From CBDCHC01 sp965217075 (GTDB lineage Bacteria; Pseudomonadota; Gammaproteobacteria; PS1; Pseudothioglobaceae): 64,000 nucleotides of DNA. The stretch's first letter is position 1; each line of letters begins with the position of its first letter. The position numbers and the translations under genes were made by a program. The notes below the pieces were generated by a model. That model was not told where the DNA came from, made no database searches, and saw only the letters and a program-made list of their open reading frames with translations. Positions 19,436-28,548 of this stretch are shown one piece after another. The stretch lies in NCBI GenBank assembly GCA_965217075.1, contig CBDCHC010000001.1, positions 124,001-188,000 on the forward strand. Direction: 5' to 3'.

Positions 19436-20857
19436 CTAAATAGTAGCAGCTGCTTGTTTAGCAGGTATTTTTTTTGCTTTTAAAATGCTACTTACAACAT
19501 TAATTAGCATAATAATTGCTCCTACAAAAATTAAATAACCACCAACGGCGCGTATAACATAATAAGGATGCATAGCAGCAACACTTTCAGCAAAAGTATA
19601 TGCTAAAGTACCATATTCATCATAAGCACGCCACATAAGACCCTGCATAATACCTGATACCCACATAGCAACAATATACAATACTGTACCTAGCGTATGT
19701 AGCCAAAAATGCAAACCAAGTAGCGTTTGACTCATTTTTATATTAAATATCTTTTCAAGCATATGATAAAGAGCTCCAGCCGCTACCATAACATTCCAGC
19801 CAAGAGCACCAGAATGCACATGACCAATAGTCCAGTCTGTATAATGCGACAAAGCATTTACTGTTTTAGCAGACATTACCGGGCCTTCAAAAGTACTCAT
19901 AGCATAAAAAGCAATAGACATAATTAAAAAACGCAGAATGTAATCTTCACGCAATCTATCCCAAGCGCCAGATAGTGTTAAAATTCCATTTAATGCTCCA
20001 CCCCAAGATGGAATTATCATTGCTAAAGAAATAGTAGCACCAAGTGAACCAGCCCAATCAGGTAAAGCAGTATATTGTAAATGATGCGCTCCAAGCCAAA
20101 CATAACCAAACATTAAAGCCCAGAAATGAATTACTGATAGTCTATAAGAATAAATAGGTCGTTGTGCTTGTTTAGGTACAAAATAATACATTATTCCCAA
20201 AAATCCAGCCGTTAAAAAGAAACCAACTGCATTATGCCCCCACCACCACTGAATCATGGCATCTTGCACACCTGAAAATATAGAATAAGATTTAAACCAA
20301 CCTACTGGTAAAGATAAGTTATTAACTACATGCAAATAAGTTATCATTACCATCATACCTAAGAAAAACCAATTAGCTACATATACATGCGGAACTTTTT
20401 TTCTATCTCTAATATGAATAGTCATTACAAAGTTATACATATAAGATGCCCAAGCTAAAGTAATTAAGATATCCAAAGGCCATTCTAATTCTGCATATTC
20501 TTTTGACTGAGTAAGACCAAGAGGCAAAGTAATAACTGCACCAACAATAATCAAATTCCAACACCAAAAAGTAAACCATGCCATTTTATTACTCCAAAGG
20601 CGTGTTTGATTAGTACGCTGTACTACATAAAAAGCAGCTGCCATTAAAGCAGAACCACCAAAAGCAAAAATTACTGCATTAGTATGTAAGGGGCGAAGTC
20701 TACCAAATGATATTTCAGCAATATCAAAATTTAAAAAAGGCCAAGCAAGCTCCGAGGCAATCCAAATACCAACCAAGGTTCCTACTATTAAATATATTAC
20801 TGATGCTATAGAAAACCATTTAACTACTTCTAAATCATATTTTTTTGTTAGCTCCAT
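19436..20857 (-). CDS. ccoN: cbb3-type cytochrome c oxidase subunit I (catalytic CcoN)
   Basis: A 473-residue, roughly 12-helix heme-copper oxidase core. Histidine ligands are visible in RPLHTNAVIFAF, WWWGHNAVGFF, GAHHLQYTALPDWAGSLG and DWTIGHVHSGALGWN; the last is typical of C-family oxidases. It reduces oxygen with high affinity at a heme b3-CuB centre and pumps protons. The start is fixed by a strong ribosome-binding site (GGAGAGGGA directly before ATG). An FNR-type box lies 82-95 bases upstream. CuB makes this operon a copper consumer, relevant to the decayed copper-buffering locus at 40 kb. Confidence 0.98.
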   Translation of the reverse strand: MELTKKYDLEVVKWFSIASVIYLIVGTLVGIWIASELAWPFLNFDIAEISFGRLRPLHTNAVIFAFGGSALMAAAFYVVQRTNQTRLWSNKMAWFTFWCWNLIIVGAVITLPLGLTQSKEYAELEWPLDILITLAWASYMYNFVMTIHIRDRKKVPHVYVANWFFLGMMVMITYLHVVNNLSLPVGWFKSYSIFSGVQDAMIQWWWGHNAVGFFLTAGFLGIMYYFVPKQAQRPIYSYRLSVIHFWALMFGYVWLGAHHLQYTALPDWAGSLGATISLAMIIPSWGGALNGILTLSGAWDRLREDYILRFLIMSIAFYAMSTFEGPVMSAKTVNALSHYTDWTIGHVHSGALGWNVMVAAGALYHMLEKIFNIKMSQTLLGLHFWLHTLGTVLYIVAMWVSGIMQGLMWRAYDEYGTLAYTFAESVAAMHPYYVIRAVGGYLIFVGAIIMLINVVSSILKAKKIPAKQAAATI

Positions 20858-20938
20858 TCCCTCTCCATAAATAAAAAATTACAATAAAATCTATTTTAGA
20901 TTAATTAGCCAGATATATAACAATTAAATATCAAATAT

Positions 20939-20952
20939 GTGATAAAAATCAA
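20939..20952 (-). promoter_or_regulatory. FNR/ANR-type box and promoter upstream of ccoN
   Basis: Read on the minus strand, TTGATTTTTATCAC matches the FNR consensus TTGAT-N4-ATCAA at 9 of 10 defined positions. If the box is centred at -41.5, the start of transcription falls near 20904. A TATATC/TTATAT -10-like hexamer then lies at about -15 to -8, as in class II FNR promoters. The box overlaps the last codons of the SLC13 permease gene. FNR control of ccoNOQP is well established in other proteobacteria; here it is inferred from sequence only. Confidence 0.6.
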
Positions 20953-22892
20953 TAAAAAATTGTAATCATAGTAATTAAAACTACTAAAAACAAGATGGTC
21001 ATTATGCTGCCAGCTTTTATATAATCAGCAACACGATAACCGCCTGGTCCCATAATAAGCGCATTAACTTGATGTGTTGGAATTAAAAATGAATTAGAGG
21101 TAGCAATTGCTACTACTAAAGCATATATAGCTGGCTCTGCCCCTACTTGAACAGCAATATTAACAGCAATTGGTACCAATAAAATAGTGGCGCCAACATT
21201 AGACATTATCAAAGTAAAGATTGTTGCTAAAATAGCAATACTGCTTAAAATTACCCATGGAGCCATATCTCCTACTACATCAACTGCAGACTCTGCAATC
21301 CATAATGCAGTGCCAGTTTTTGCTACAGCCAAACCTAATGGAATTAAACTAGCTAATAAAAATACTGTCTTCCAAGATACAGCGCGATATGCCTCTTCCA
21401 TGCGAATAACCCCAGATAAAATCATACCTATAGCGCCAGTAAGCAGAGCGATAGATAGCTTTATATCAGTAAAAAGCACTAAAAATAAAGCACTAGCAAA
21501 AAATATACCTGCCCACCAAACCTTATCTGCACGCACATCTGCTGTATGTGGGTAGTCAGTAGTAACTATTAAAAAATCCTTATTAGCTTGCAATCTATCT
21601 AAATCTTCCCATCTAGTTTGGGCGATTATAGTATCACCTGATTGTAAATCTATATCACGAATTCCTTCTCCCTCTTTCATAGTTTTACCGCTACGATGAA
21701 GACCCACCATAGCAATACCATAAGTTTTACGCATCCAAACATCTCGTGCACTTTTGCCGATTAAATTAGAATTTGGTGGAATTACAATCTCAGCCATACC
21801 GCTTTCATTAGTTGACAACATATTAGCAAAAACACCAATAACATTGGATAATTCTAAATGAAAACCACTGACAAATTTATCTAAATTTTCTTTAGATGCT
21901 AAAATTGCTAAAGTAGAATTTGGCTCAACAGTAGTATTTCTAGCTACTGCATTTGGTCCAATTAAGTTTTTATTGCTGGCTAAATGTATAGCAATAATAC
22001 GCACGCTTGAAGTGGTTTCTATATCATCTAAGCGCATACCTATAATATTAGACTCTGTAGGTATATTTACTTCAAATAAATCATAACTAATGCCATAAAT
22101 CTTTTGAAAATATTCTACAGTAGATTCACTACTACTAACTTTATTTTCTTTATTAGCTGGTAACACAAAACGCCCAGCAATAATAAAATAACTAATGCCA
22201 ACTACAATTAAACTAATGCCAATTGGTGTAACTGAAAATAAACTCCATGTGTGCATTTTATCAGCAACTGGCAATGCCTCGTTAGTGGTTAGAATTAAAT
22301 CATTTAACAAAATAAGTGGGCTAGAGCCAACCATAGTAATAGTGCCGCCCAAAATAGCAGAAAAACCCATAGGCATTAAAAGCCTTGACATTGGTAATCC
22401 AGTTTTAGTAGAAATACGGCTTACCACTGGTAAAAAAAGTGCAGTAGCCCCAACATTTTGCATAAATGATGAAATAATACCAACAGTACTAGAGATTATA
22501 GGAATAATACGCTTTTCATTTGTACCACCAATTCTCATGATAAAAGATGCTACTTTTGACATAAGTCCTGTTTTATCTAAGCCAGCCCCGATTATCATTA
22601 CTGCAATAATAGACATTACAGCATTAGATGAAAAACCGTTAAATAATTTATCCCCATCAACTAAAGCTGAATTAAGGCCCATTAAGTTATAAATAAACGG
22701 TAAAGAGGTTAAGCCAAGAATAACCATAATAGTTATTGCTGCTTCATCTATTTCTATTATTTCAAAAATAAAAAAATAAACAGTAAGAATAAGAATAGCT
22801 AATGTCCAAGCAATAGCAGGTGATGGGCTAATACTTGCCATCCACCAAGCAAATATAGCAAATAAAACAGCAAAAAGAACCTTTTTATTCAT
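20949..22892 (-). CDS. SLC13/DASS-family permease with TrkA-C domains
   Basis: A 647-residue transporter. The N-terminal membrane half (to about residue 245) contains SIAVMIIGAGLDKTGLMSKVA and SFMQNVGATALFLPVV, with the SNA/QNVGA hairpin seen in SLC13/CitT carriers. Two soluble TrkA-C (RCK_C) domains follow at about 265-430 (ESNIIGMRLDDIETTS, then NSNLIGKSARDVWMRK and SGDTIIAQ). The C-terminal membrane half carries SNVGATILLVPIA and SNSFLIPTHQVNALI. Such proteins carry sulfate, di- or tricarboxylates, with Na+ or H+; the substrate is not decidable here. The gene is upstream of ccoN on the same strand but separated by the FNR promoter. Confidence 0.85.
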   Translation of the reverse strand: MNKKVLFAVLFAIFAWWMASISPSPAIAWTLAILILTVYFFIFEIIEIDEAAITIMVILGLTSLPFIYNLMGLNSALVDGDKLFNGFSSNAVMSIIAVMIIGAGLDKTGLMSKVASFIMRIGGTNEKRIIPIISSTVGIISSFMQNVGATALFLPVVSRISTKTGLPMSRLLMPMGFSAILGGTITMVGSSPLILLNDLILTTNEALPVADKMHTWSLFSVTPIGISLIVVGISYFIIAGRFVLPANKENKVSSSESTVEYFQKIYGISYDLFEVNIPTESNIIGMRLDDIETTSSVRIIAIHLASNKNLIGPNAVARNTTVEPNSTLAILASKENLDKFVSGFHLELSNVIGVFANMLSTNESGMAEIVIPPNSNLIGKSARDVWMRKTYGIAMVGLHRSGKTMKEGEGIRDIDLQSGDTIIAQTRWEDLDRLQANKDFLIVTTDYPHTADVRADKVWWAGIFFASALFLVLFTDIKLSIALLTGAIGMILSGVIRMEEAYRAVSWKTVFLLASLIPLGLAVAKTGTALWIAESAVDVVGDMAPWVILSSIAILATIFTLIMSNVGATILLVPIAVNIAVQVGAEPAIYALVVAIATSNSFLIPTHQVNALIMGPGGYRVADYIKAGSIMTILFLVVLITMITIFY

Positions 22893-22937
22893 AAAACAAT
22901 ATTAAAAAAATAAAACCACACAAATTATACGCTAACT

Positions 22938-22960
22938 TTGTTTAAAACTACTTTAAACAA
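22938..22960. promoter_or_regulatory. Inverted repeat between divergent genes
   Basis: TTGTTTAAA and TTTAAACAA form a perfect 9-bp inverted repeat around ACTAC in the 148-base gap between the divergent SLC13 permease and lipoprotein genes. No T-run follows, so an operator is more likely than a terminator. It lies 46-68 bases upstream of the permease start. Confidence 0.35.
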
Positions 22961-23040
22961 TAAAAAATATTATCCAAATATTTAGCTTGTAATAAAGTTT
23001 TATGTGTTAAAATTACTTTTTTTAACAAAGGAGATGAATT

Positions 23041-24522
23041 ATGAAAATTAAAATATTAACTTATTCATTTACACTACTTAGTATAGCTTTTCTTACTAGT
23101 TGTGGTGGTTCAAGTAGTAGTGTATCAGACGGCGGAAGTGTTAGTGGTACGGTAGCAGACGGCTATCTAGAAAATGCTAGAGTTTGCTTGGATCTAAATA
23201 ATAATAAAAAATGCGAAGATACTGAACCTCAAGATAGAACTGATGCAAATGGTAAATATACTATTAAACATCAGACTGGTGAAGAAAATAATCCAACTGT
23301 AGCAGAAGTATTGTCGAATACAAGAGATAAAGATACACGTAAATTTGCTGGTACAAAAACATATACTTTAGTAGCTCCTAAAGGTAAAAGAAACATTAAT
23401 CCTATTACTACTATGATTCAGGAAAAAATAGACAAAGATAATTCTATGGATGCCGATGATGCAGCGAAAATTATGGCGCAAGATTTAGGAGTAACTGACC
23501 CTAATACACTATATGATGATTATGTAGAAAAGTCTGCTGAAAATAGTAAAGAACATAAAATAATGTATCAAATGTCACAGATGATAGCTAGAGCTATGGC
23601 TGAATTAAAAGCTAAGTTAAAAGATATATTAAAAGATATTGACGATAATAGCAAACAAGAAATGATACATTCTAAAGTAATGGATCAATCTATTAAAATG
23701 GCAAAAAGTTTTTACGATAAAGCTAAAGTTAAAATGGATGAAGAAGGCAATAACGCCAAAGTTGAGCATACATTTGCAGACAATGAGCTTAAGAAGCCAG
23801 AGCATCAGGATAAAATTGACAAAATAGATGAAGACTATATAGGGAAAAATAATGCCGACCTAAAAAAAGAGTTTGAGCATGAATTAGCAGTAAAGAAGAT
23901 TGATAAAGATGCTGAAGTTATTAATGCTAAAAACTTATTTACTGATGTGGAGGATAAAGTATTAGGTTTTCCTGATATTGATGTCAATCGAGTACAAACA
24001 GGTACAACATCAACAACTACATTATCATTTCTTCCTGTATTAGGCTTGTTTAGTGATAGTAAATATTATGAGGTAGCCTTAGGGTCAGCTAGTATTGATC
24101 TTAGTGGTGCTATATCTGAAGATAGTCTTGCTAAACAAATAAAAAATCTTGCACATGCTCCTGCAAATATAAGTATTAAAGGCGATGGAACTATGCTTAT
24201 AGGCGATGCTACTGTAGTAAAATCAGCAGCAAAGAAAAATATAGCTGATAAAATCTTTAGATGCAAAGATATTTTTGATGATATTGTTGATGATAATGAT
24301 ATTGTTGATGATATTGTTGATAAAGTTTGTAATAGTGATAATAAACTTAAAGAAGTTACAGTTACCTTTAGTGGTGATGCAGTTGCTTATAAATATAAAT
24401 ATACCGCTGGTGATGGAAAAATTAAAGAAAGAGTGGCATTTAACTATAGTGCTTATAAAGATATCTATGCTACATTTAAGAATATATCTATTACATTTGA
24501 AGATAGTTTAAATAATAACTAA
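23041..24522 (+). CDS. Predicted lipoprotein with carboxypeptidase-regulatory-like N-terminal domain
   Basis: A 493-residue protein with a type II signal peptide: the lipobox is LTSC, with the acylated cysteine at residue 21 followed by a GGSSSS linker. Residues 33-75 (GTVADGYLENARVCLDLN, then DANGKYTIKH) resemble the Ig-like carboxypeptidase-regulatory/SdrD-B type module seen in many gammaproteobacterial surface lipoproteins. The middle (about 130-300) is rich in Lys, Asp and Met and probably helical. Near residue 415 there is a short tandem repeat DDIVDDNDIVDDIVD. A strong ribosome-binding site (AAAGGAG) supports the start. Function is unknown. Base use is slightly richer in G+C than in neighbouring genes. 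Confidence 0.75.
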   Translation: MKIKILTYSFTLLSIAFLTSCGGSSSSVSDGGSVSGTVADGYLENARVCLDLNNNKKCEDTEPQDRTDANGKYTIKHQTGEENNPTVAEVLSNTRDKDTRKFAGTKTYTLVAPKGKRNINPITTMIQEKIDKDNSMDADDAAKIMAQDLGVTDPNTLYDDYVEKSAENSKEHKIMYQMSQMIARAMAELKAKLKDILKDIDDNSKQEMIHSKVMDQSIKMAKSFYDKAKVKMDEEGNNAKVEHTFADNELKKPEHQDKIDKIDEDYIGKNNADLKKEFEHELAVKKIDKDAEVINAKNLFTDVEDKVLGFPDIDVNRVQTGTTSTTTLSFLPVLGLFSDSKYYEVALGSASIDLSGAISEDSLAKQIKNLAHAPANISIKGDGTMLIGDATVVKSAAKKNIADKIFRCKDIFDDIVDDNDIVDDIVDKVCNSDNKLKEVTVTFSGDAVAYKYKYTAGDGKIKERVAFNYSAYKDIYATFKNISITFEDSLNNN

Positions 24523-24619
24523 AAAATTTAACAACTATATAAATAAAATTTAATTACAATACTTATTCGCTATAATTAACTTTTAACCCTGTAACTATGT
24601 TAAAAAAATACCTGTCTAT

Positions 24620-25435
24620 ATGATGAAGAAAATAATCATTTTATTATTACTTAGCTTTAATATTAACGCCCTTAATTTAGAAGCATCAATTACTAATCAT
24701 AGCGGTCAGTCCTCTTATAATATGATAAACGCTCCTGTAGTATCTATACTTAAATTTCCTTTTAATTTTAATAGTATTAACTTGTCATATATAAATAATG
24801 AAAAAAATTATAAAATAACCGTCTCTACAATGATAAATGATGTTAAAAAAACTGGCTTAGATTATGATTATATTAATAATAATTTAGCTATTTATTCTGA
24901 GTCAAATTCTACAGTTGATAAATTTTATACATTTGGCATCAGCACACATTACACCCTTAAAAAAAATCTTAGTATATTAGCAGCTATAACTTATAAAAAA
25001 CTATCTATAGTATGGAGTAATACCGTGCAACAAGAAGCAGGCAACACCATAGTATTAAACGGTAAAAGTTTATTATATGAACAAGATTTTATCGAGGCAG
25101 AATTTACACTTAATTATGATTTTTATTTTAATAAAGATATCATTATCACTACAGGTGCAGGACTATCTTTAGCTATTATAGGAGCAAAAGATACTCATCT
25201 ACTTAGAGATTTTTATACTTTACAAGGAAGTTTAGCTAATGGTTATAATTTATCTTTAAAAATAAATAAAAAAATATCTAATAATAGCATTATAAGTGCT
25301 GATATTTTTTATACTAATTATGATGATAGTAATAATAATATTAACTTTTATTTTAATAATGGTTTACGCACTACAGCTGCTTCTTATAAATACAATAATA
25401 CTAAAATGAGTATATCGTATAATTTTATTTTTTAA
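24620..25435 (+). CDS. Probable outer-membrane beta-barrel protein, unknown function
   Basis: A 271-residue protein with a cleavable signal peptide (KKIIILLLLSFNINAL). Alternating hydrophobic/polar segments follow, and the C-terminus is aromatic (SYNFIF), as expected for an outer-membrane barrel. About ten candidate strands are visible, for example TFGISTHYTLKKNLSILAAI and IIISADIFYTNYDD-like runs. I recognise no family. It lies 97 bases after the lipoprotein gene, so the two may act together at the outer membrane (inference). Two adjacent ATG codons (24620, 24623) are possible starts. Confidence 0.65.
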   Translation: MMKKIIILLLLSFNINALNLEASITNHSGQSSYNMINAPVVSILKFPFNFNSINLSYINNEKNYKITVSTMINDVKKTGLDYDYINNNLAIYSESNSTVDKFYTFGISTHYTLKKNLSILAAITYKKLSIVWSNTVQQEAGNTIVLNGKSLLYEQDFIEAEFTLNYDFYFNKDIIITTGAGLSLAIIGAKDTHLLRDFYTLQGSLANGYNLSLKINKKISNNSIISADIFYTNYDDSNNNINFYFNNGLRTTAASYKYNNTKMSISYNFIF

Positions 25436-25647
25436 AAAAACCAACGGTAAATACCAATACTATTAATACAAATAAAAACTAAATTTAATAAGAGTAAAGC
25501 TTTGTCATTATTTTTATAGGCTTGAATTATCCAACTAATAGCTGATATTAAAAAAAATATATAACCAAATTTAGAATAACTAAAATTAAAAGCTACTAAA
25601 AAACCACCAACAATACCGGTAATTGCCCCAAACCAGCCGTAATTCAT
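25432..25647 (-). CDS. Small integral membrane protein
   Basis: A 71-residue protein with three hydrophobic stretches: FGAITGIVGGFLVAFNF, FGYIFFLISAISWII and ALLLLNLVFICINSIGIYRW. The pattern resembles small proteins sometimes labelled PnuC-like, but no ligand residues can be identified. It overlaps the OsmC stop by four bases (ATGA), so it is co-translated with it. Its own stop overlaps the convergent gene by four bases. Confidence 0.6.
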   Translation of the reverse strand: MNYGWFGAITGIVGGFLVAFNFSYSKFGYIFFLISAISWIIQAYKNNDKALLLLNLVFICINSIGIYRWFF

Positions 25648-26063
25648 ATAATAATATTTACTTTGCTAGTTATTGTTGCCATTTGCCCCAACATAATAGC
25701 AGCTGAGCAATATTTTTGCTGTGAAAGATCAACTGCTTTCTGACATTTAGCTAAATTTAGCTGATTGCCAGTTAAGTTAAAATCAATATGGATTGTAGTA
25801 AAGATTTTTGGCTCTTTATCCTGTCTTGTTGCTTTAATGTTACTATCAATGCTAATTATATCTTGTTTCATTTTCTTAAGAATACTAATAATATCAACTG
25901 TAGTACACCCTCCTAAACCAAGCAACAACATCTCCATTGGGCGAATGCCTATATTTTTACCACCTAAAGAAATTGGTCCATCTAATACTACGCTATGCCC
26001 GCTACCACTCTCTCCTAACATAGTCATACCCTCAATCCATTTAATTTTCGCTTGCATATCCAT
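25644..26063 (-). CDS. OsmC/Ohr-family protein
   Basis: A 139-residue member of the OsmC family. Both peroxidatic-type cysteines are present: GLGGCTTVDI near residue 52 and KYCSAAIML near residue 118. The start KIKWIEGMTMLGE and SIDSNIKATRQDKEPKIFT are YhfA-like. OsmC-type proteins reduce organic hydroperoxides using thiol pairs. The sequence looks like the YhfA/OsmC-like subgroup rather than Ohr, so the physiological substrate is uncertain. Confidence 0.85.
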   Translation of the reverse strand: MDMQAKIKWIEGMTMLGESGSGHSVVLDGPISLGGKNIGIRPMEMLLLGLGGCTTVDIISILKKMKQDIISIDSNIKATRQDKEPKIFTTIHIDFNLTGNQLNLAKCQKAVDLSQQKYCSAAIMLGQMATITSKVNIII

Positions 26064-26098
26064 ATCACTTAAGGTATAATCATCAATTTTACCTAAAA

Positions 26099-26848
26099 AT
26101 GTTAAAAATGTTAGATTTATTTTTACTTACTGGAATTATTTCTTTTGCCTCTATATCCGGTATTATTTTTACTAACACTACTTTAAATAAATTCCTTAAT
26201 AATAATTTACATTATCTTATCTCCTTTTCTGCTGGTGTTTTTTTAATTACTGCTATTTTTACTATTTTTGAGGTAATAACTATAATTGGCTCTATATGGC
26301 AAAGCGCCTTAATGGTAATTATTGGTTTTATAATTGCTAAATTATTAATAAAAATTCTGCCAGAAACTCATCATCATCATGACAAATGTTGCAATGGTCA
26401 TAAAAAAAATAGTGGCAAAAAAATTATAATTGGTGATAGCATTCATAATATTGCTGATGGTCTATTACTTAGCAGCAGTTATTTTGTCTCTCCCAAATTA
26501 GTATTACCACTTTTTATTGCTATTTTAATTCATGAGATCCTGCAAGAAATATCAGAGTTTTTTGTCTTAATAGAGGCAGGATATACTAAAAAAACTGCAT
26601 TATTAATTAATTTTTTTAGCTCACTAACTATTTTTATTGGTATTTTTATTGGCATATATTTAACTGACAATACAGAGATACAGGCAATAATATTAGCTCT
26701 CTCCAGTGGTTTTTTCTTAAATATTGTTTTTGAAGATTTATTACCCCACCAATATAAAAACTATAAAAAAACTTTTTTTAAGCATTTAATTATCCTAGTA
26801 ATAGGCATTGCAGTAGTATTATTAGCTTTTAGTCTATTTAATCATTAA
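26099..26848 (+). CDS. ZIP-family divalent metal transporter
   Basis: A 249-residue membrane protein with about seven to eight helices. The ZIP signature is split over two helices: GDSIHNIADGLLLSSS (near 122) and HEILQEISEFFVLIEAGY (near 149), with His, Asn, Asp and Glu ligands. Between helices III and IV is a metal-binding loop with HHHHDKCCNGH, unusually rich in His and Cys. ZIP proteins move zinc, iron or other divalent ions into the cytosol. Start codons at 26099 and 26108 are both possible. The stop overlaps the convergent trpC end. Confidence 0.82.
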   Translation: MLKMLDLFLLTGIISFASISGIIFTNTTLNKFLNNNLHYLISFSAGVFLITAIFTIFEVITIIGSIWQSALMVIIGFIIAKLLIKILPETHHHHDKCCNGHKKNSGKKIIIGDSIHNIADGLLLSSSYFVSPKLVLPLFIAILIHEILQEISEFFVLIEAGYTKKTALLINFFSSLTIFIGIFIGIYLTDNTEIQAIILALSSGFFLNIVFEDLLPHQYKNYKKTFFKHLIILVIGIAVVLLAFSLFNH

Positions 26849-27638
26849 ATAAAGACTGATAACTACTACAAATATTATTAGAACGCATAAATACCTCGCC
26901 TACTAAAAAGCCATATACAGAATTATTATTCATTGTAGTCACATCATTTTTATCTAATATACCACTTTCAGTAATAATTAATTTATCGCTAATTAGCGGC
27001 AGTAGCTCTAAAGTTGTGTTAAGACTAATAGTAAAATCATGTAAATTACGATTATTTATGCCTATCATTTTAAGCGGCAATTCTGCTATCTTTAATAACT
27101 CTTCTTTGTTATGCACTTCAACTAAAACATCCATACCTAAGTCTGTTGCCAAATAATAAAAATCTTGTATTTCTTTAATATTTAAAATTGCAACAATAAG
27201 TAGTATACTGCTAGCGCCAATTACTTTTGCCTCATAAATCTGGTACTTATCAATAATAAATTCTTTACGCAAAATAGGTAAATCAACTGTTGCTGCTACC
27301 TTTTGTATATAATTATTATCTCCTTGAAAAAATTTCTTATCAGTTAAAATAGATAAACAAGTAGCTCCAGCTTCTTTATAGTCTTTAGCGATAGCAACTG
27401 GATCAAAATCATGCCGTAAAATACCTTTAGATGGAGAGGATTTTTTAATTTCAGCAATAACCGCATTTTGTTTATTATTTATTTTATCTTTCAATTGTTG
27501 GTAAAAAGTAGAATAACTATCTATGGCTACAGCCATTGTTTTAATTGCTGCTAAGCTTATATTACTTTTAGTATTTATAACCTCTTGTTTTTTATATAAA
27601 ACAATTTTACTTAGAATATTTTTATTATTTTTTTGCAT
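26838..27638 (-). CDS. trpC: Indole-3-glycerol-phosphate synthase
   Basis: A 266-residue TIM barrel. Visible motifs are VIAEIKKSSPSKGILRHDFDP with the catalytic lysine, ATCLSILTDKKFFQG, LPILRKEFIIDKYQI, GINNRNLHDFTISL and ITESGI. It converts CdRP to indole-glycerol phosphate in tryptophan synthesis. The reading frame extends to 27683, but that start would overlap kdsA. The homologous N-terminus begins at MQKNNKNILSKIVLYKKQEV, so 27638 is chosen. No other trp gene is adjacent; trpB lies at 54.3 kb. Confidence 0.93.
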   Translation of the reverse strand: MQKNNKNILSKIVLYKKQEVINTKSNISLAAIKTMAVAIDSYSTFYQQLKDKINNKQNAVIAEIKKSSPSKGILRHDFDPVAIAKDYKEAGATCLSILTDKKFFQGDNNYIQKVAATVDLPILRKEFIIDKYQIYEAKVIGASSILLIVAILNIKEIQDFYYLATDLGMDVLVEVHNKEELLKIAELPLKMIGINNRNLHDFTISLNTTLELLPLISDKLIITESGILDKNDVTTMNNNSVYGFLVGEVFMRSNNICSSYQSLFND

Positions 27639-27644
27639 AGTTAT

Positions 27645-27652
27645 ATTATAAT
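27645..27652. promoter_or_regulatory. Overlapping divergent -10 elements between trpC and kdsA
   Basis: The 39-base gap between the divergent trpC and kdsA starts contains ATTATAAT. It reads TATAAT on the plus strand (27647-27652, for kdsA) and TATAAT on the minus strand (27645-27650, for trpC). Only one polymerase could bind at a time. The trpC hexamer is seven bases before its ATG, so that transcript would be almost leaderless. No good -35 hexamers were seen. Confidence 0.4.
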
Positions 27653-27677
27653 GTGCCTTTTTTAAAAAAAATAAATA

Positions 27678-28511
27678 ATGCAATTATTAAATTTTAAAAC
27701 AGGAATTAATGAGCAATTTTTTTTAATAGCTGGTCCGTGTGTTATTGAAAGCGAAAAACTTGCTTTACAAACAGCTGCTTATTTAAAAAAAATCACCACT
27801 CAATTAGGAATTAATTTTATTTATAAATCATCTTTTGATAAAGCCAATAGAACTAGTGTTAATAGTTTTCGTGGCCTTGGTATTAGCGAGGGTTTGCGTA
27901 TTTTACAAAAAGTAAAAGACGAGGTTGGCGTAAATGTTTTAACTGATGTACATGAATATACACCACTTGATGAAGTGGCAAGCGTAGTTGATGTTATGCA
28001 GACTCCGGCATTTTTAGTAAGACAAACTGATTTTATACAAAATGTTTGCAAGCAAGGACTGCCAGTTAATATAAAAAAAGGACAATTTCAAGCACCATGG
28101 GATATGCGTAGTGTAATAAATAAAGCTTATGCTACTGGTAATAAAAAAATTATGATTTGCGATAGGGGCAGTTGTTTTGGCTACAACACTTTAGTTTCTG
28201 ACATGCGTGGTTTAGTTAGTATGCGTGATAACAATTGTCCTATAGTTTTTGATGCCACACATAGCGTGCAACAACCAGGTGCTGCCGGTGAAAAAAGTAG
28301 CGGTGAGGTAAAAATGGTACCAGCGCTTGCTCGTGCGGCTATTGCTGTTGGTATTGATGGTATTTTTATGGAAACTCATCCTGATCCAAAGAATGCCAAA
28401 AGTGATGGTGATAATTCTATGCCTCTTAATAAAATAGCTGAATTATTAAAGGTCTTACAAGAGTTAGATGCTACTACCAAAAAACATAATTTTTTAGAAA
28501 ATAATTTATAA
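27678..28511 (+). CDS. kdsA: 3-deoxy-8-phosphooctulonate (KDO-8-P) synthase
   Basis: A 277-residue enzyme of the DAHP/KDO8P synthase barrel. AGPCVIESEKLALQ, KSSFDKANRTSVNSFRGLG, TDVHE, NIKKGQFQAPWDM, FDATHSVQQPG and the metal/substrate region METHPDPKNAKSDGDNSM are all present. It condenses PEP with arabinose-5-phosphate for the lipopolysaccharide inner core. It is divergent from trpC across 39 bases. This is clear evidence of an LPS-bearing outer membrane. Confidence 0.97.
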   Translation: MQLLNFKTGINEQFFLIAGPCVIESEKLALQTAAYLKKITTQLGINFIYKSSFDKANRTSVNSFRGLGISEGLRILQKVKDEVGVNVLTDVHEYTPLDEVASVVDVMQTPAFLVRQTDFIQNVCKQGLPVNIKKGQFQAPWDMRSVINKAYATGNKKIMICDRGSCFGYNTLVSDMRGLVSMRDNNCPIVFDATHSVQQPGAAGEKSSGEVKMVPALARAAIAVGIDGIFMETHPDPKNAKSDGDNSMPLNKIAELLKVLQELDATTKKHNFLENNL

Positions 28512-28548
28512 AATATATTTCAAAAAACTATTTAATAGTAAATTTTTA

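Noticed and set aside
21187..22692. Plus-strand frames of 122 and 165 codons opposite the SLC13 permease
   Set aside because: Shadow frames of a conserved minus-strand gene, without start signals or recognisable domains.
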